This document shows, in pieces, positions 1 to 10,839 of a stretch of 64,000 nucleotides of DNA. Where the stretch lies: positions 2,001,501 through 2,065,500 of the forward strand of contig BRXU01000020.1 in NCBI GenBank assembly GCA_030267565.1, read 5' to 3'. The stretch is from Pleodorina starrii (lineage: Eukaryota; Chlorophyta; Chlorophyceae; Chlamydomonadales; Volvocaceae). Numbering within the stretch: the stretch's first letter is position 1; each line of letters opens with the position of its first letter. Position numbers and translations under genes: made by a program. Under the pieces are notes generated by a model. That model had not been told where the DNA came from and made no database searches. It saw only the letters and a list, made by a program, of their open reading frames with translations.

Positions 1-881
1 GCAATATTGGGAAATGTTAATGAGGTTGGGGAAAGCGGACTTATCGACTTAACAGTCATCGGTATTATTTCCGTTGCAATTTACCGTATGTGTTAGTTGG
101 TCGTTCAGGCCCGGCGGCAGCAATTTAATCGTGAGTTAGGACACGGGCTCGCAGGCAAAAGGTATTGGGTATTGGTGTCTGCTCTGTCCAACCGCATCAA
201 TGTCTACGTTGCCAGGAGACTGCGTGTCAACAGTGGCGTGTCAAGCTGTCAACAGATATGTACGGCTGCCGTACACGACTGCATGGCGTAGATTCCCCTC
301 TCATCTCGGCACGTTACTCGGCACGTTTCAGTGCGTTCGTGCTGCGAATGTTGTGGGCGGGGGTACCAACCTGCCGGCCGGCCGGCAGCAAGAGGCGGAC
401 GGATGGACGGGGGTTTCGATGTACGGCAGCCCGTATTTACGAGGTACACGCAAGTCAAAACCAACGGTCAGAGCGGTCGGAGATAGACCTCTGCTGCCAA
501 GGGCAGAACGAACGGCGTCGTTGTGATGATGGTTGCTAAGAGGTGCTCCGCTGTCGTACCGCTGAAATACCCCTGAAATAATACCGCTTTAGCACTAATG
601 CGTTGTGCAGCAATGCATCCATGATGCACCTTTTCCAGCCATCCAGCCGTCCACAGCCAGCAGCAGGTGCCTGCGCCGCTCCCACGCATGCAGCCGAAGC
701 CAGAGTGCCAAAAACCCCTAAACCCCTCGCTCGCTTTCTCCCTCGGTCCGTCCGAGCGTCCGTCCATCCAGCCCACACATTCAACCTTCTACCTGCTCCA
801 CCACATAGCCTCCCTCGCTCCCTCACACATACACACACACACATATCGACATACACACAGATCCCCCTCCCCCCGCCTCGT
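1..881. other. left flank, no gene seen
   Basis: I see no supportable exon here. The stretch lies downstream of the minus-strand DUF2358 gene and probably includes its 3' untranslated region. It holds a CA-rich microsatellite near 825-865 and several CCGTAC/GTACGG hexamers. Confidence 0.4.
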
Positions 882-3149
882 TCAGAACAGCTGCCGGCGG
901 GGTCCCCAGGAGGGCGTGAAGCTCTGCTGCAGAGCGGTGGCGCCGCTGATGCTCCAGCTCTGGCGCTGCTCCGAAACCAGCCCCTCCTCGTTCAGCGTGT
1001 ATATCGTGTGGCCTGCACGCGGTGGTGCCGTACACAGGGGGCGGAGGGGAAGGGGGGTCAGGGGTCAGGGGGGTCAAGGCGGGGTAAGAAATAAAGAAGG
1101 TGCCCGCCGAGTGAATGAAGGGACGGAGACGGCGTTCGCGAACGGATGGGGTGCATGATGCAGCGAACGAAGGGATGTTGTTGGCGCGTGTTGTGTCGTT
1201 GGTACTCCTGGCTGCAGTAACCAGCCCCCTGGACAGAAAGTCATACAGGTCATAAAGAGGGACGGAGGTATGCGTACAAATATATGCGTGCAACACACCT
1301 ACACGCACACACACGCTCTCTCTTCGTCGCTGCTGCGACAGGTGGTTGCACCCGTGGGGTGATGTCTACCACCGCCGCCGAAATAGGCCACGGCAGAGAA
1401 GGCGTGCTGCGGTGCCGTTGCTTAGTTGGGTTGTCTAGGGCAGCGGCCGTTGCTTAGTTGGGGTGTCATTAATCCAACCCCACCCACCCACCCCCCACCC
1501 CACCCCACCCCACCCAGACCCCCCCTACCCGTGAAGGGCTCCACTCGCGGGTTCCAAGGAAAGACCAGGTACCCGCCCAGCCGCCAGTCCGCCTCAATGA
1601 CCCGCGGGTCGGTCACCCGGATATCCAACAGCTCAACCTGCACCGCACAGAGGCACCGAGGCACAGAGGCACCGAACAGCGCAGCAGCAGCAGAGCAGAG
1701 CGGTTGAGAGGGTGTGTGTATGGGTGTGTGTGTGGGGGGGGGGGGCAGAGGCGGGGGGAGGGTTGAAGAGTGAATTTGCAAGAATGAAACAAGACGCCCT
1801 ACTATTGGGGTTTGAGAGGCAGGCCGGCCGAAGGAGGCCACGCGCGGCGGTCAGACGCTTATCTCGGGTACCGCCGGACCGTGTGACATATACGGTGTCG
1901 AATCTGCCGTACTAGCTGCCGTACTGCCGTACCTTGCTGTACTTGGGGTCGAACAGCACGCCCAGCGCGGTGAGGTACTTGGACAGACCGGTCACGTCGT
2001 TGGTTGGGTCAACGAACCTGGACGTTAGGTGGTTAGAAGCCAGGCGGTTAGCAGTTAAGAGAGGAGTCAAACGGATAATTTTGGACGACGGGGCGAGTGG
2101 AGCATGGCTGCTCCTTGTTTGGGGGGGCCAAACCCCAAAGAGCCCCAACTTGTCGTTCCCTGCCCCCATCCTCCCCACAAAATGCCGTACTGCCGTGCTG
2201 CCGTACCTGCAGTCGTCCGCGAAGATCTCCCGGGTCAGATCTCCCGTAACAAAGTACTGCCCTTCCGCCAAATCGCGTTTGAGGACCGCCTGAAGCGCTT
2301 GTGTGCATATTTGGGGTATATGCGTGTGTTAGGGGCGTGTGCGTGTTAGGTGTGGGTGGTGGCGGTGGTGGAATTTAGAAAACTAATGTGTGTGTACGTG
2401 TGTGGTGGTGGTGGTGGCGGTGGTGGAGTTTAGAAAGAAAAATATGCCGCAGCGATGGACCGGAGGGAGGGAGGCGGAGCGATATGCCGCAGCGATAGAC
2501 CGGAGGGAGGGAGGCGGAGCGATATGCCGCAGCGATAGACCGGAGGGAGGGAGGGAGGCGGAGGGTAAGAACGATGAAACACGCGCACGGGCGAATGCCG
2601 CCAGGCCCCATTGAGTGCGCAGGTGACTCTACCATTTGTGAGGTTGTTTTGTCCGTTTTTCTTTTTACCCGCTCAGCCGCTCACCGCCACTTCCTCCGCC
2701 GACAGCCCCGTCCGTTTGTCGCCGCCCACTCGCCGCACCGGACCCAGCGGGCCCAGCGGAAGCGCCGCCGCGCGACCCGCCGTCGCCGCCGTAAGGCCCA
2801 CGGCCCCGCCGGCCGCCGCCGCCGCCGCCCTCAGCCCCGCGACTGTCCCGGCGGCCGCGAGCTGAGTCAGCAGCGTACGGCGGCTGTGGCTGTTACCGGT
2901 ACAGGTAATGTCGACGCCGCGGTTGTGAGGCTGAGTATGATTCTGATGATGAGTGTTGAGGTTTAGATCGCGGCTGGGGTCGGAGGTGGCAGTGGCGGTG
3001 GTGGTGGTGCTGGTGGTGCTGCGGGGCGACCGCGCTGCCGCTGCTGCTGCAGCGGGTCTCGCAGGCCATGGCGCGACCGGTGCTGCTGCTGCTGCTGCTG
3101 CGGGCGATCGCGTCCGTCCGACGCCCGGCAGAGAGCTGTGCTGCAACAT
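882..3149 (-). CDS. DUF2358 / SnoaL-like protein, probable thylakoid-lumen protein
   Basis: Five exons, in transcript order: 3149-2685, 2289-2207, 2017-1933, 1637-1529 and 1012-882 (stop). All phases agree, giving 290 residues. Residues 1-155 are an Ala-rich leader with a twin arginine (residues 90-91) followed by a hydrophobic Ala/Leu stretch. This is the look of a bipartite chloroplast plus Tat-type lumen signal (inference). From about residue 149 the protein matches the plant/algal DUF2358 family, which has an NTF2/SnoaL-like fold: GLSAEEVA across the first junction, then GQYFVTGDLTREIFADDC, FVDPTNDVTGLSKYL, EADWRLGGYLVFPWNPRV and HTIYTLNEEGLVSEQ. The role of this family is not established, so no substrate can be assigned. 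The start is the first ATG of the open leader. It is divergent from the phosphatidylglycerophosphate synthase gene, 545 bp away. Family assignment is confident; lumen targeting is inferred. Confidence 0.88.
2445..2560. repeat. about 40-bp tandem repeat in intron 1 of the DUF2358 gene
   Basis: About three copies of a unit containing ATGCCGCAGCGATAGACC followed by GGAGGGAGGGAGG and GCGGAGCGAT. It lies wholly inside the first intron of the minus-strand gene. The CCGCAGCGA core also occurs in introns of neighbouring genes. Confidence 0.8.
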
Positions 3150-3694
3150 GTGAGATTTTGTGTTGATTCAGGCAGCAGGCGCGTTGAGCTGTTGGCGGCA
3201 GGAAGAAGAGAAGCAGCGCGTTGCGAGCTAGCGGCCCGCAGCAGGAGCGAGGAGCCTTCCGGGATCCTTTTTTCCAGTAGTCGGAGCTGTGATGTTGGCC
3301 TTTGGTGTCAGACTTACGCTGATCTCAGATATGTATGATACATGAGGGAGTGAGAGCTGTGCGTGGGCCGACGGGCCGGCCAGTTTGTCGTACGGTTATT
3401 TGCTAACTGTCATTCTTACCAGCTATTCCCCTGCTAGCCTGATGCATGTGTGCAAATGGAGCAATCTGTGCGCTCGGCAAGGACCAGTTTAAATGCTCGG
3501 AGAAATTCCAACGACACATATCTGAGGAACGATTTGTGGTTCTTCACAATTTTATTTAGTGTGTTACTCGTAACTTTTGTTGCTGTTGCTTGGCACATAA
3601 TCAAGATCAAACTGTCGCCGGCGTAAGGTCGGAAGTTAGCATCTCGACACACCTGTTGCAGCCAGAGAGTGGGGCCGCAGGAGCTTTGGGGGCC
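3150..3694. promoter_or_regulatory. shared 5' region of a divergent gene pair
   Basis: This 545-bp gap separates two start codons pointing away from each other, so it must hold both 5' untranslated regions and both promoters. I cannot point to a convincing TATA box or other named element. The part around 3520-3600 is locally AT-richer than its surroundings. Confidence 0.5.
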
Positions 3695-6600
3695 ATGGCG
3701 GAAACAAATGATTCACCTGACATTCCGATCGTACCGCTGATCGGAGTGCAGAAGCCTGCGGTAAGGCGCACGGGCTGCTTGACCGCACGATTGAACGCCG
3801 CCCGGAAGCCCTGGCCGGCTCCGCACAAGCATGTTTTCGTTCGTAATCGCTGCGGGCATAACATTCCATATGCACTGTGGCACGATGTGCTGGCCTGGTC
3901 TGTTTGCACCACCTATGCTTTCGACGTCACGTCCTCGGGTTGACGTCACGCCGACAGACCCGATGCCATGACTCCGCCCCCCCTTACCTGCCCCTCTCCC
4001 CTCTTCCAAATGCCTCACATGCGCTTTCAGACCTCCCCCTCAGCCCTCCCAACACATCTTCACGCTTGGTGAAAAATTAGCAGTCTCTCTGCTGCGCGGA
4101 TCCGAAGCCGCCCCAAAAGGGCTAAAAGTTCCGACGACCGACCTTCCGCGCCAACCCGACTCTGCCAGTCCCCGCCGCAACCCACCCTCTCAGTCAACAG
4201 AGTGCGGCGCGCGCATGGGCCGCCCACCCAACCCCCCATCTTCTTGACCATCCTCTTGACCACACCAACCCCTCCCCCTCCCTCCACCTCCCCTCCGCTC
4301 CCTGCCTCCTCCCCCCGCCCCCTCACAGGAGTCCCTGATATCCCCCATCGACCGCCGCTCCGACTTTTACCGCCACGCCGCCCTGGTGGTGCCCCACAAA
4401 CCCGTTCCCCAACCGCTGATGACGCTGCCCAACGTGCTCACCTTCTTCCGACTGCTGCTGGTGCCGGTGCTGCTGGCGGTGTGGGAGATGCAGCACAGGT
4501 AGGGAAGGGCGGGGGGGGGGGGCTGTGGGGAGATGTGGGGTGGGAGATGCAGCACAGGTAGGTGGTGAGGGGAAGGAGGGGGGTAAAAAAAGAAGATACC
4601 GCAGCGGGGGGTGGGGGCTGTGGGGTGGGGGGCAGGGGTGGGGCTGTGTGCGTGTGTGTGTGTGTTGAGGCAGGGGCAGAGACAGGCAACGGGCTCTGGC
4701 CGTGTGGGAGGTGCAGCACAGGCAAGGGGGTACATTTCTTGTGTGTATGCTTGTGTGGTTGTGTGGGTGGGTGGGTGGGTGTGTGGATGCGATGAGGCCG
4801 GGGCAGGCAACACAGAGAAGGAGCGAGAGCGCGCTGCAGAGACAGGCCGGATGAGGGGTGAAGGGATGAGGGATAAAGGGTGATGGGTGCGGGGCGGTAC
4901 TCGGAAGGCGCTTCTTCCCGCCGCTGCCGTGCTGCCCTGCTGCCTTGCTGCTGCTGCCATGCTGCTGCCGGTATTGTTCGTCTTCGCACTTCGCTCCTTC
5001 GCTCATTCCTTCGCCCGACCGTCCATTCGTCCCAACACTGCTGCTGCCGCCCCCCACCTCGGCTGCTGCCGCCCCCCACCTCGGCTCCCGCCTCGGCGCC
5101 CCCCGCAGGTACACTCCGACCATTTGCGCGGTCCTCTTCATTTCCGCGTCCGTCACCGACTACTTTGACGGATACCTGGCCCGGAAGGTGGGGGAAGGGT
5201 GGAAGGGTGGAGGGCTGGGGAGGGCTGGGTAGGAGGGGTGGAAGAGGGGGGGGGTGGAGAGGGGGGGAGTATAGGGTAAAGGAGAGGTGGAGGGTGAGAG
5301 AGGGGACTCTGCGTGTTTGTGTGGGTGGATGGGGGGATGCGTTGTGTCGAATGGGTCGAATGGGTAAAGGAACACTGCACACACCCTTTTGTTTGGGACG
5401 CGGCAGGACGCGACGGGACAAAGGCGGGGCTGCCAGAAGGGGGGGTAGGGTTTTAGGGTTAACATCGAGTGTGGCCGGTGCGGAGCCCGTGAGCGGTAGC
5501 GGCGGTGAAGGGGTGCGCACGCAGTCAGGCGACGAGGTTATTGGGCTGTTGGGCTATTTGGCTAGCGGGCTTGAGGTTAGGGATTTAGGGTTGAATTTGC
5601 AAAGTTTGCAGCACTTAGGGTTTTGTGGCATGGGTGCCCGAAGCACCAGCATCCACTGCACCCACCCACTGCGCCCACATCCTCCAAATGCGCCCCTCCG
5701 CCTCCCGCGCCGCTGGATCCCACCCCTCCCCCCTTGCCCCCCTTCTTGCTCCTTCTCGTTGGTACTGCTTTGTACGGCCATGTACGGCTTCCGTACCTGG
5801 CGGTTATTTCCGCACCCGGTCCGACACGCAGCTCAAGATCGCGACTGTGTTTGGCGCCTTCCTGGACCCCGTGGCGGATAAGATCATGTGAGTGTCGTAC
5901 GACTTGTAGTACACGGCACGGCTGCTGTCGTAGGGACGGCTACTGCTGCTGCTGCTACTGCTGCTGTTTTCCCGGAAATGGGTATCAGCTCCTCCTCCGA
6001 GGGGGGAAGGGGAGGGGAGGGGAGGGGGGCGTATACTACAAGAGAGGGAGGGAGGGGGAGGAGTAGAGGAGGGACACAGGGGGAGGAAGGGGGGACACAT
6101 GGCCGGGGAAAGGTGACTGGGTGCGGATGGGAAGGATTCTTATGAGAAGTTACCGTTTACGGGTTCCGGCCTACGGTATACGTGGATAACCCCCGCACCC
6201 CCTTTCCCACTCCCTTTCCACCCCCGCCACATGTACACAATCACAACCACACACACACGCACACACAAACACACCCAAACACAACCACACACACCCTACA
6301 CGCACAAACACAAACACCCCCACACACCCCCGCACACCCCCCGCTCCAGGGTGGCTACCGCGCTGGTGCTGTTGGCGGTGTCCCCACCTCCCCCCTGGAG
6401 TCCCCAGTTCATGACGGCACCTGTCGTACTCATCATCTGTCGGGAGATCACCATGTCGGCGCTGAGGGAGTGGGCGGCGGCGGCGGGGGGAGGCGCGAGC
6501 AAGGTGGGTACCGGTACCGTACGGCGCGACGCGTGGGTACGACAGGGTACGGCACGCGTTCGTTCGCTCGCTCGCTCGCTCGTCTTTCTCAGAGCGCACT

Positions 6601-7633
6601 AGGCCTCTCGCCCTGCGTTAACGACCGCTAGGCATACGAGGACCCCACCCGGATCTGATCTCGTTCTCTTCACGCCCTTCGTTTCCGTCCCTTCGCTGCG
6701 GTATCTTTGTTTCATTGCCCCACCCGCCTCGCACTGCGCCGGCCCCCACCCGCCCCCACCCGTCCCCGCCACTGGCCCCGCCGCGGCGGTATCTTGTTTT
6801 TTTTACCACCCGGCCACCACAGCGGGTTCCGTTCCTTTAACGCCGTCTCTGCGTCCCTTCGCTGCGGTATCTTTTCTCTTTCCCACCACCACCACCACCA
6901 CCACCACCACCACACACACACATCATCCACCCCTGTCCATCCATCCACATGCAGCCACATCCAGCCCACATCCATCCTCCCTCCCTCCCTCCCTCCCCTC
7001 CCTCCCTCCCTCCCTCCCTCCCCTCCCTCCCTCCCTCCCTCCCCTCCCTCCCTCCCTCCCTCCCCTCCCTCCCTCCCTCCCTCCCTCCCTCCCTCCCCCC
7101 CGACCTCCCCCCCCCCCGCTCCCTCCCTCCCTCCCTCCCTCCCTGGACCCGCCAAAAGGCGGTCAAAGTCAACACGTTGGGCAAATGGAAGACGGCCCTC
7201 CAGATGGTGTCGATGTCCGTACTGCTGGTGGTACGACAGCCGCTGGGGGACCTCATGCCGGAGAGAGCGGGTGGGTGGGTGGATGGGTGGGTGAGGGGGT
7301 GGGTGGGTGGGTGCTGGGTGGGTGAGGGGAGGTGATGGAGGTTGGGAGGTGATGGAGTTGATAAAGAAGATACCGCAGCGAAGGGATGGGAAGGTTGAGG
7401 GGGAGGTTGAGGGGGACCCCAACCCCGATTTCTTCTTACACGCCCCAACATCCCCACCCCAACCCCACCCCCAATGTGGCTCCTCAGGCTCCTCCCTGTT
7501 CCGTCACCTGAGTCTGTCCGCCTACGTCGGCCTGTGGGGCGGCACCGTGCTCGGTCTCTGGTCGCTGGCCATCTACTTTGCAAATGTGTGGGTGCACTTC
7601 ATCTACCCAGAGGTCTCCAAGAAACACCACTAG
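3695..7633 (+). CDS. PGPS: CDP-diacylglycerol-glycerol-3-phosphate 3-phosphatidyltransferase (phosphatidylglycerophosphate synthase)
   Basis: Seven exons: 3695-3760, 4329-4498, 5109-5187, 5832-5887, 6350-6503, 7159-7270 and 7488-7633. All phases agree, giving 260 residues. The enzyme exchanges CMP of CDP-diacylglycerol for glycerol-3-phosphate, the committed step to phosphatidylglycerol, and is an integral membrane protein. The CDP-alcohol phosphatidyltransferase signature is complete across two splice junctions: D96, D99, G100, A103, R104, G113, D117, D121 (DYFDGYLARK then FGAFLDPVADK). Family blocks LPNVLTFFRLLLVPVLL, IICREITMSALREWAA and VNTLGKWKTALQM surround it. The start has a strong context (GGCCATGGC), and the 22-residue first exon joins exon 2 in phase 0. 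Neither the leader nor the ending (VSKKHH) looks like a classic transit peptide or ER signal, so the compartment is open. Exon 1 is the least certain part; exons 2-7 are firm. Confidence 0.92.
6961..7145 (+). repeat. (CCCT)n microsatellite in a PGPS intron
   Basis: An almost pure run of CCCT units directly before the exon at 7159. It creates long meaningless reading frames on both strands (Ser-Leu-Pro on plus, Gly-Arg-Glu on minus). It may also act as an extended polypyrimidine tract for the downstream acceptor. Confidence 0.95.
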
Positions 7634-9632
7634 ACATGGGAGGTGGGGGTGGGAGGTGGGGGTGGGGGGTCGGAGGCAGCATTCGGACAGTGGCAGTGTG
7701 GCAGTGGCCGGATCGGACCCAGGGCCAAGGGCCAAGGGATGGCAGAAATCAAAGGGACCAAAGGGACACGGGGGATGTGACACTGCATTGCCTCTGGGGG
7801 GTGGGAGGCGGGTGGGGGGGGCGCGCAGGGCTTTGGGTATACGGTAGCTTTGGTGGACACGCAGTGGGTGGGGTTGGGAAGCTTTGGTGGACCGCTGGTT
7901 GGGGGGGGGGGCGGGGGCGGGGGGCCGCAAGCGAAAACTACCTAGTATATCGCCCCCGCCGCCGCCGCCGCCTTCTTCGTGGGGAAAGCGGTGCTGTCAA
8001 GCGGGGGATTAGGTGCTGGGGCGGTGGTTGGAGGCGGTGAGTTGGTTGTTGGTTGAGGTGGTTGACAGTTGGAGGTGCGTGACGGGGGCGCGTGTGGCTC
8101 GTGATGTAGCCTGTGGTGTGGATAGAGGAGGAGGAGGAGCAGGGGGAGGAGGGGGGGGAGGAGGGGGGGGGGAGGAGGGGGAGGAGGAGTGGTGAAAGGG
8201 GGTTAGGGTACCACCGGATTTGTGGGTGGGTGGTTCTCTTGTGTCCCCGGGTGTTGTGTGGGAGGAGGTTTTGAGGCACGGGGGGAGAGGCTGGAGTTGT
8301 GGTTGCCGCTGCTGCTGCTGCGGTTGCGGCCGCTGCTGTTCCTGATAGATAGCGCTGTGGTCGCCACTGCTGCTGCTGCGTGCGTGTGTGTGTGTGTGTT
8401 TCGCCAGCAGCCAGCCAGCCCCGGCGGTCGACCACACCTCCCCACTCACAGCGGGCTCACAGCGGGTTGGTGGACACAGGACGACTGTGTGCGTGCGGGT
8501 GTGTGTGGGGGGGGCGGGGGTGAAGTTGGCCTTCTTGCTTCGGGACTGCTGCCTACGCTTTCGCTTTCAGACTCTGATGCCCGCAAGCTGGGCTGAAGAA
8601 TTGGTGGTGGTGTACCGGTGTATCAGTGTACCAGTGTATCAGTCGCTCATCAGTCGCTCCTTCAAAGTCGTCAGCGCCTGTGTGGCACCGGTATCAGTCG
8701 CTCGTCCGAAGTCGTCAGCCCTCTGTGGCGGATTGCTGGAGGGCCGAAGAATGCGTGGTGATGGGCTGAAGGGGTACATACCTCAGCCTACACGTGCGGT
8801 GTAGGGGGTGTGTGGCGTTGGAGGTCCGCGGTATATATACCGAGTACACCGCAAGGCCTCTTGGGTATTTTGGTCAGTACGGTACGGTACGGTACAGCTT
8901 CGCACGGTGGTAGCATGTCTGTTTACGAACGGCATACACCGTATACGGCATATACGGCATACACCGTATACGGCATACACCGTGTCAAACACGTAGGGGC
9001 CCATCTGGACATGATGCCGGCGGCCGGAGCCGGGGCTGTGCATAGCTGCATACGGAGATAATGTGTTCTGCATGCACAATTGCACATGGACACGCAGAAA
9101 CACAAACAAACAAAAAGGTATATCAGGAAAGATTGCTGCACAGTCCGGATCATGGAGCTCTGTGTGTAGCTCTCTCTCGACGCGCGCGCAGCAGCAGCAG
9201 CTGTCGGGATGTACCGTACATGCATGCCGTACAAGTCGGGGGTAGTGGGGCGCATGGGACCCTCCTCGGACCCCCTCCTCCGCTTTTCGAAGGGTGGGTC
9301 ATTCGGGGCGGTTTCAGCGAGGTGCCAGCGAGCTACACGCAGGTCCCGTACGTGCCGTACTACAGTACTACAGTTCACCGACCGAAAGCGAAGAATATGG
9401 CGCCCAAGACCCAACCAGACAGACAGGCAGACGGGCCAGACAGCTCCAGAGGTAGGCACCCAGAGGTCGGCGATGTGCGAAAACGAAGAGGGAATGGGAA
9501 TGGAAAAAGAGACAGCACACAGCAGCATAGAACGAAGCATCACAGACAGACGGACAGAAGTCGCACACAGACAGGAATTTGCAACGAAAAAGGCACTGCA
9601 GGGCGCACGGGGAGAGCTTTTGCCGTACGGTA
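7634..9632. other. intergenic, low-complexity
   Basis: No exon found. It contains G-rich tracts (8125-8190), CTG runs, and a dense cluster of CCGTAC/GTACGG and palindromic ACCGTATACGGCATA units (8875-8995). The 3' untranslated region of the PGPS gene should lie at its left edge. Confidence 0.5.
8927..8995. repeat. palindromic ACCGTATACGGCAT repeat cluster
   Basis: Tandem and inverted copies of CATACACCGTATACGG alternate with CATATACGG. The core CCGTATACGG is itself palindromic, so the tract can fold in many registers. No coding content. Confidence 0.75.
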
Positions 9633-10727
9633 CGGACAAGGGGTTGGTGTCGGCTTCCTTGAAGCCGGAAAAAGGGCGGGGCCCCACTAAATCCGTACGG
9701 GTTAAGTTGAGTGCTAGGGCGGCGAGGGCGTGAAATGTGAGAGTGTCGACATTCCTGCTGATAGACAGCCAGAGCTTTTTCCCGAAATGCCTGCTAGCCG
9801 AGTCGTTATCAAGGCCTGCCGGCGCCGCGCGAAGCGCGTCATCCCGTCGGGTGCATGAGCGCATGTGCGCATCGACCGAAATACGGCATTTCCAAAGCGA
9901 GCGGCGAGGGCGTCAACTGTGAGAGTGTCGCATCGACATTCCTGCTGATAGGTAGCCAGAGCTTTATATCTGAAATGCCTTCGGCTTCAGCAATCCGACC
10001 CATGTTTAGCATCGCGCGCCGTCTCGGCACTGTGCAACTCTTCCGGCCAGCGCATTGGCTGAAGTTACTTGACAGTAGACATGGAGTGTATCAGGCTGAC
10101 TTGCCAACAGAAGGACACGCAGCGGAACTGTTTGCGAGGGTAGCGACGACGTGCAGTTGCCGACGAGAGTGCACAGGCTTCGCTACTGAGGTATTCGCCG
10201 TAGAGGAGGCTTGACTGCTATAACATTAGGACAGGGAATGTAGAAGTCCATCCCCTAGGTTGCCGACTGGACTTGTTGGGCGGCCCGCAGAAGACCGCTG
10301 CATAGGGCTGCATCGTGCGTGCATCGGCGGCTTGGCGTCCAACAACCAGCAGTTTGCCCCTCATGGTTTGCTCCTTGCAACCTTTGTAATAGCAATATGC
10401 GTCAAGACGATCGGACCGGCTAGCAGAGCTGCTGTGGTGTGGTCGCGGGAAGAATGTTCGCAATGCAAACATAGTTTGTTTCCGAAACGAAGATTCATTT
10501 CACGCCGTCATGTCAGAATTCCACCTTAAGGAACGATGAATCTTCTGGAATTAATTATAGGCCGAGAGGTGATGGTTTGACCTCGGCCTCGGTCCATGGA
10601 GACTGCCAAACTGGTTTGTACTCATGCGATGTTGGGTTCCAATAATAAATTTACCGTGCAATAAAGAATGTAATCTTTTACTTATGCAGCCTTTCCGTTG
10701 GCCGAAAGTCTGCACTTGTCCAATTAC

Positions 10728-10771
10728 CCAGAACCCAGAACCCAGAACCCAGAACCCAGAACCCAGAACCC
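10728..10771 (+). repeat. 7-bp tandem repeat (CCCAGAA)n
   Basis: About six copies of CCCAGAA inside dispersed repeat copy A. Copy B has ordinary unique sequence at this place, so the expansion happened after the two copies separated. Confidence 0.85.
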
Positions 10772-10790
10772 ACGGACATGGGCAATCCTA

Positions 10791-10838
10791 CAGGGCGGGG
10801 CCCCCCTGGGCGCTTCGCGCTGGGGCCCCGCCCAAAAA
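10791..10838 (+). repeat. GC-rich hairpin element
   Basis: GGGCGGGGCCCC, then a CGCTTCGCGC-containing loop region, then GGGGCCCCGCCC: an imperfect palindrome. The same element occurs at 59142-59191 and 59287-59335 in the opposite orientation. Two of the three mark the outer end of a copy of the 1.1-kb dispersed repeat. Confidence 0.85.
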
Positions 10839-10839
10839 G

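Larger units (their letters stand above)
9633..10839 (+). repeat. dispersed repeat, copy A (about 1.1-1.2 kb)
   Basis: Nearly the whole segment reappears in inverted orientation at 59287-60352. Shared blocks include GACAAGGGGTTGGTGTCGG at one end, the AATTAATTATAGGCCGAGAG region, and the GGGCGGGGCCCC hairpin at the other end. Copy A has an internal duplication: the block around GTGAGAGTGTCG and ATTCCTGCTGATAG occurs at about 9735 and again at about 9920. No open frame is shared by both copies, so it looks like a non-autonomous or decayed mobile repeat of unknown class. Confidence 0.8.

Noticed and set aside
5450..5610. TTTTAGGG/TTTAGGG-like motifs, possible interstitial telomere
   Set aside because: Only isolated GGTTTTAGGGTT-type words, not a tandem array.
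6712..7583. Minus-strand Gly-Arg-Glu repeat frame
   Set aside because: Arises from the CCCT microsatellite in a PGPS intron.
8923..9864. 313-codon minus-strand frame as a gene
   Set aside because: It crosses the palindromic repeat cluster and the edge of the dispersed repeat, has no recognisable domain, and is not conserved in repeat copy B.
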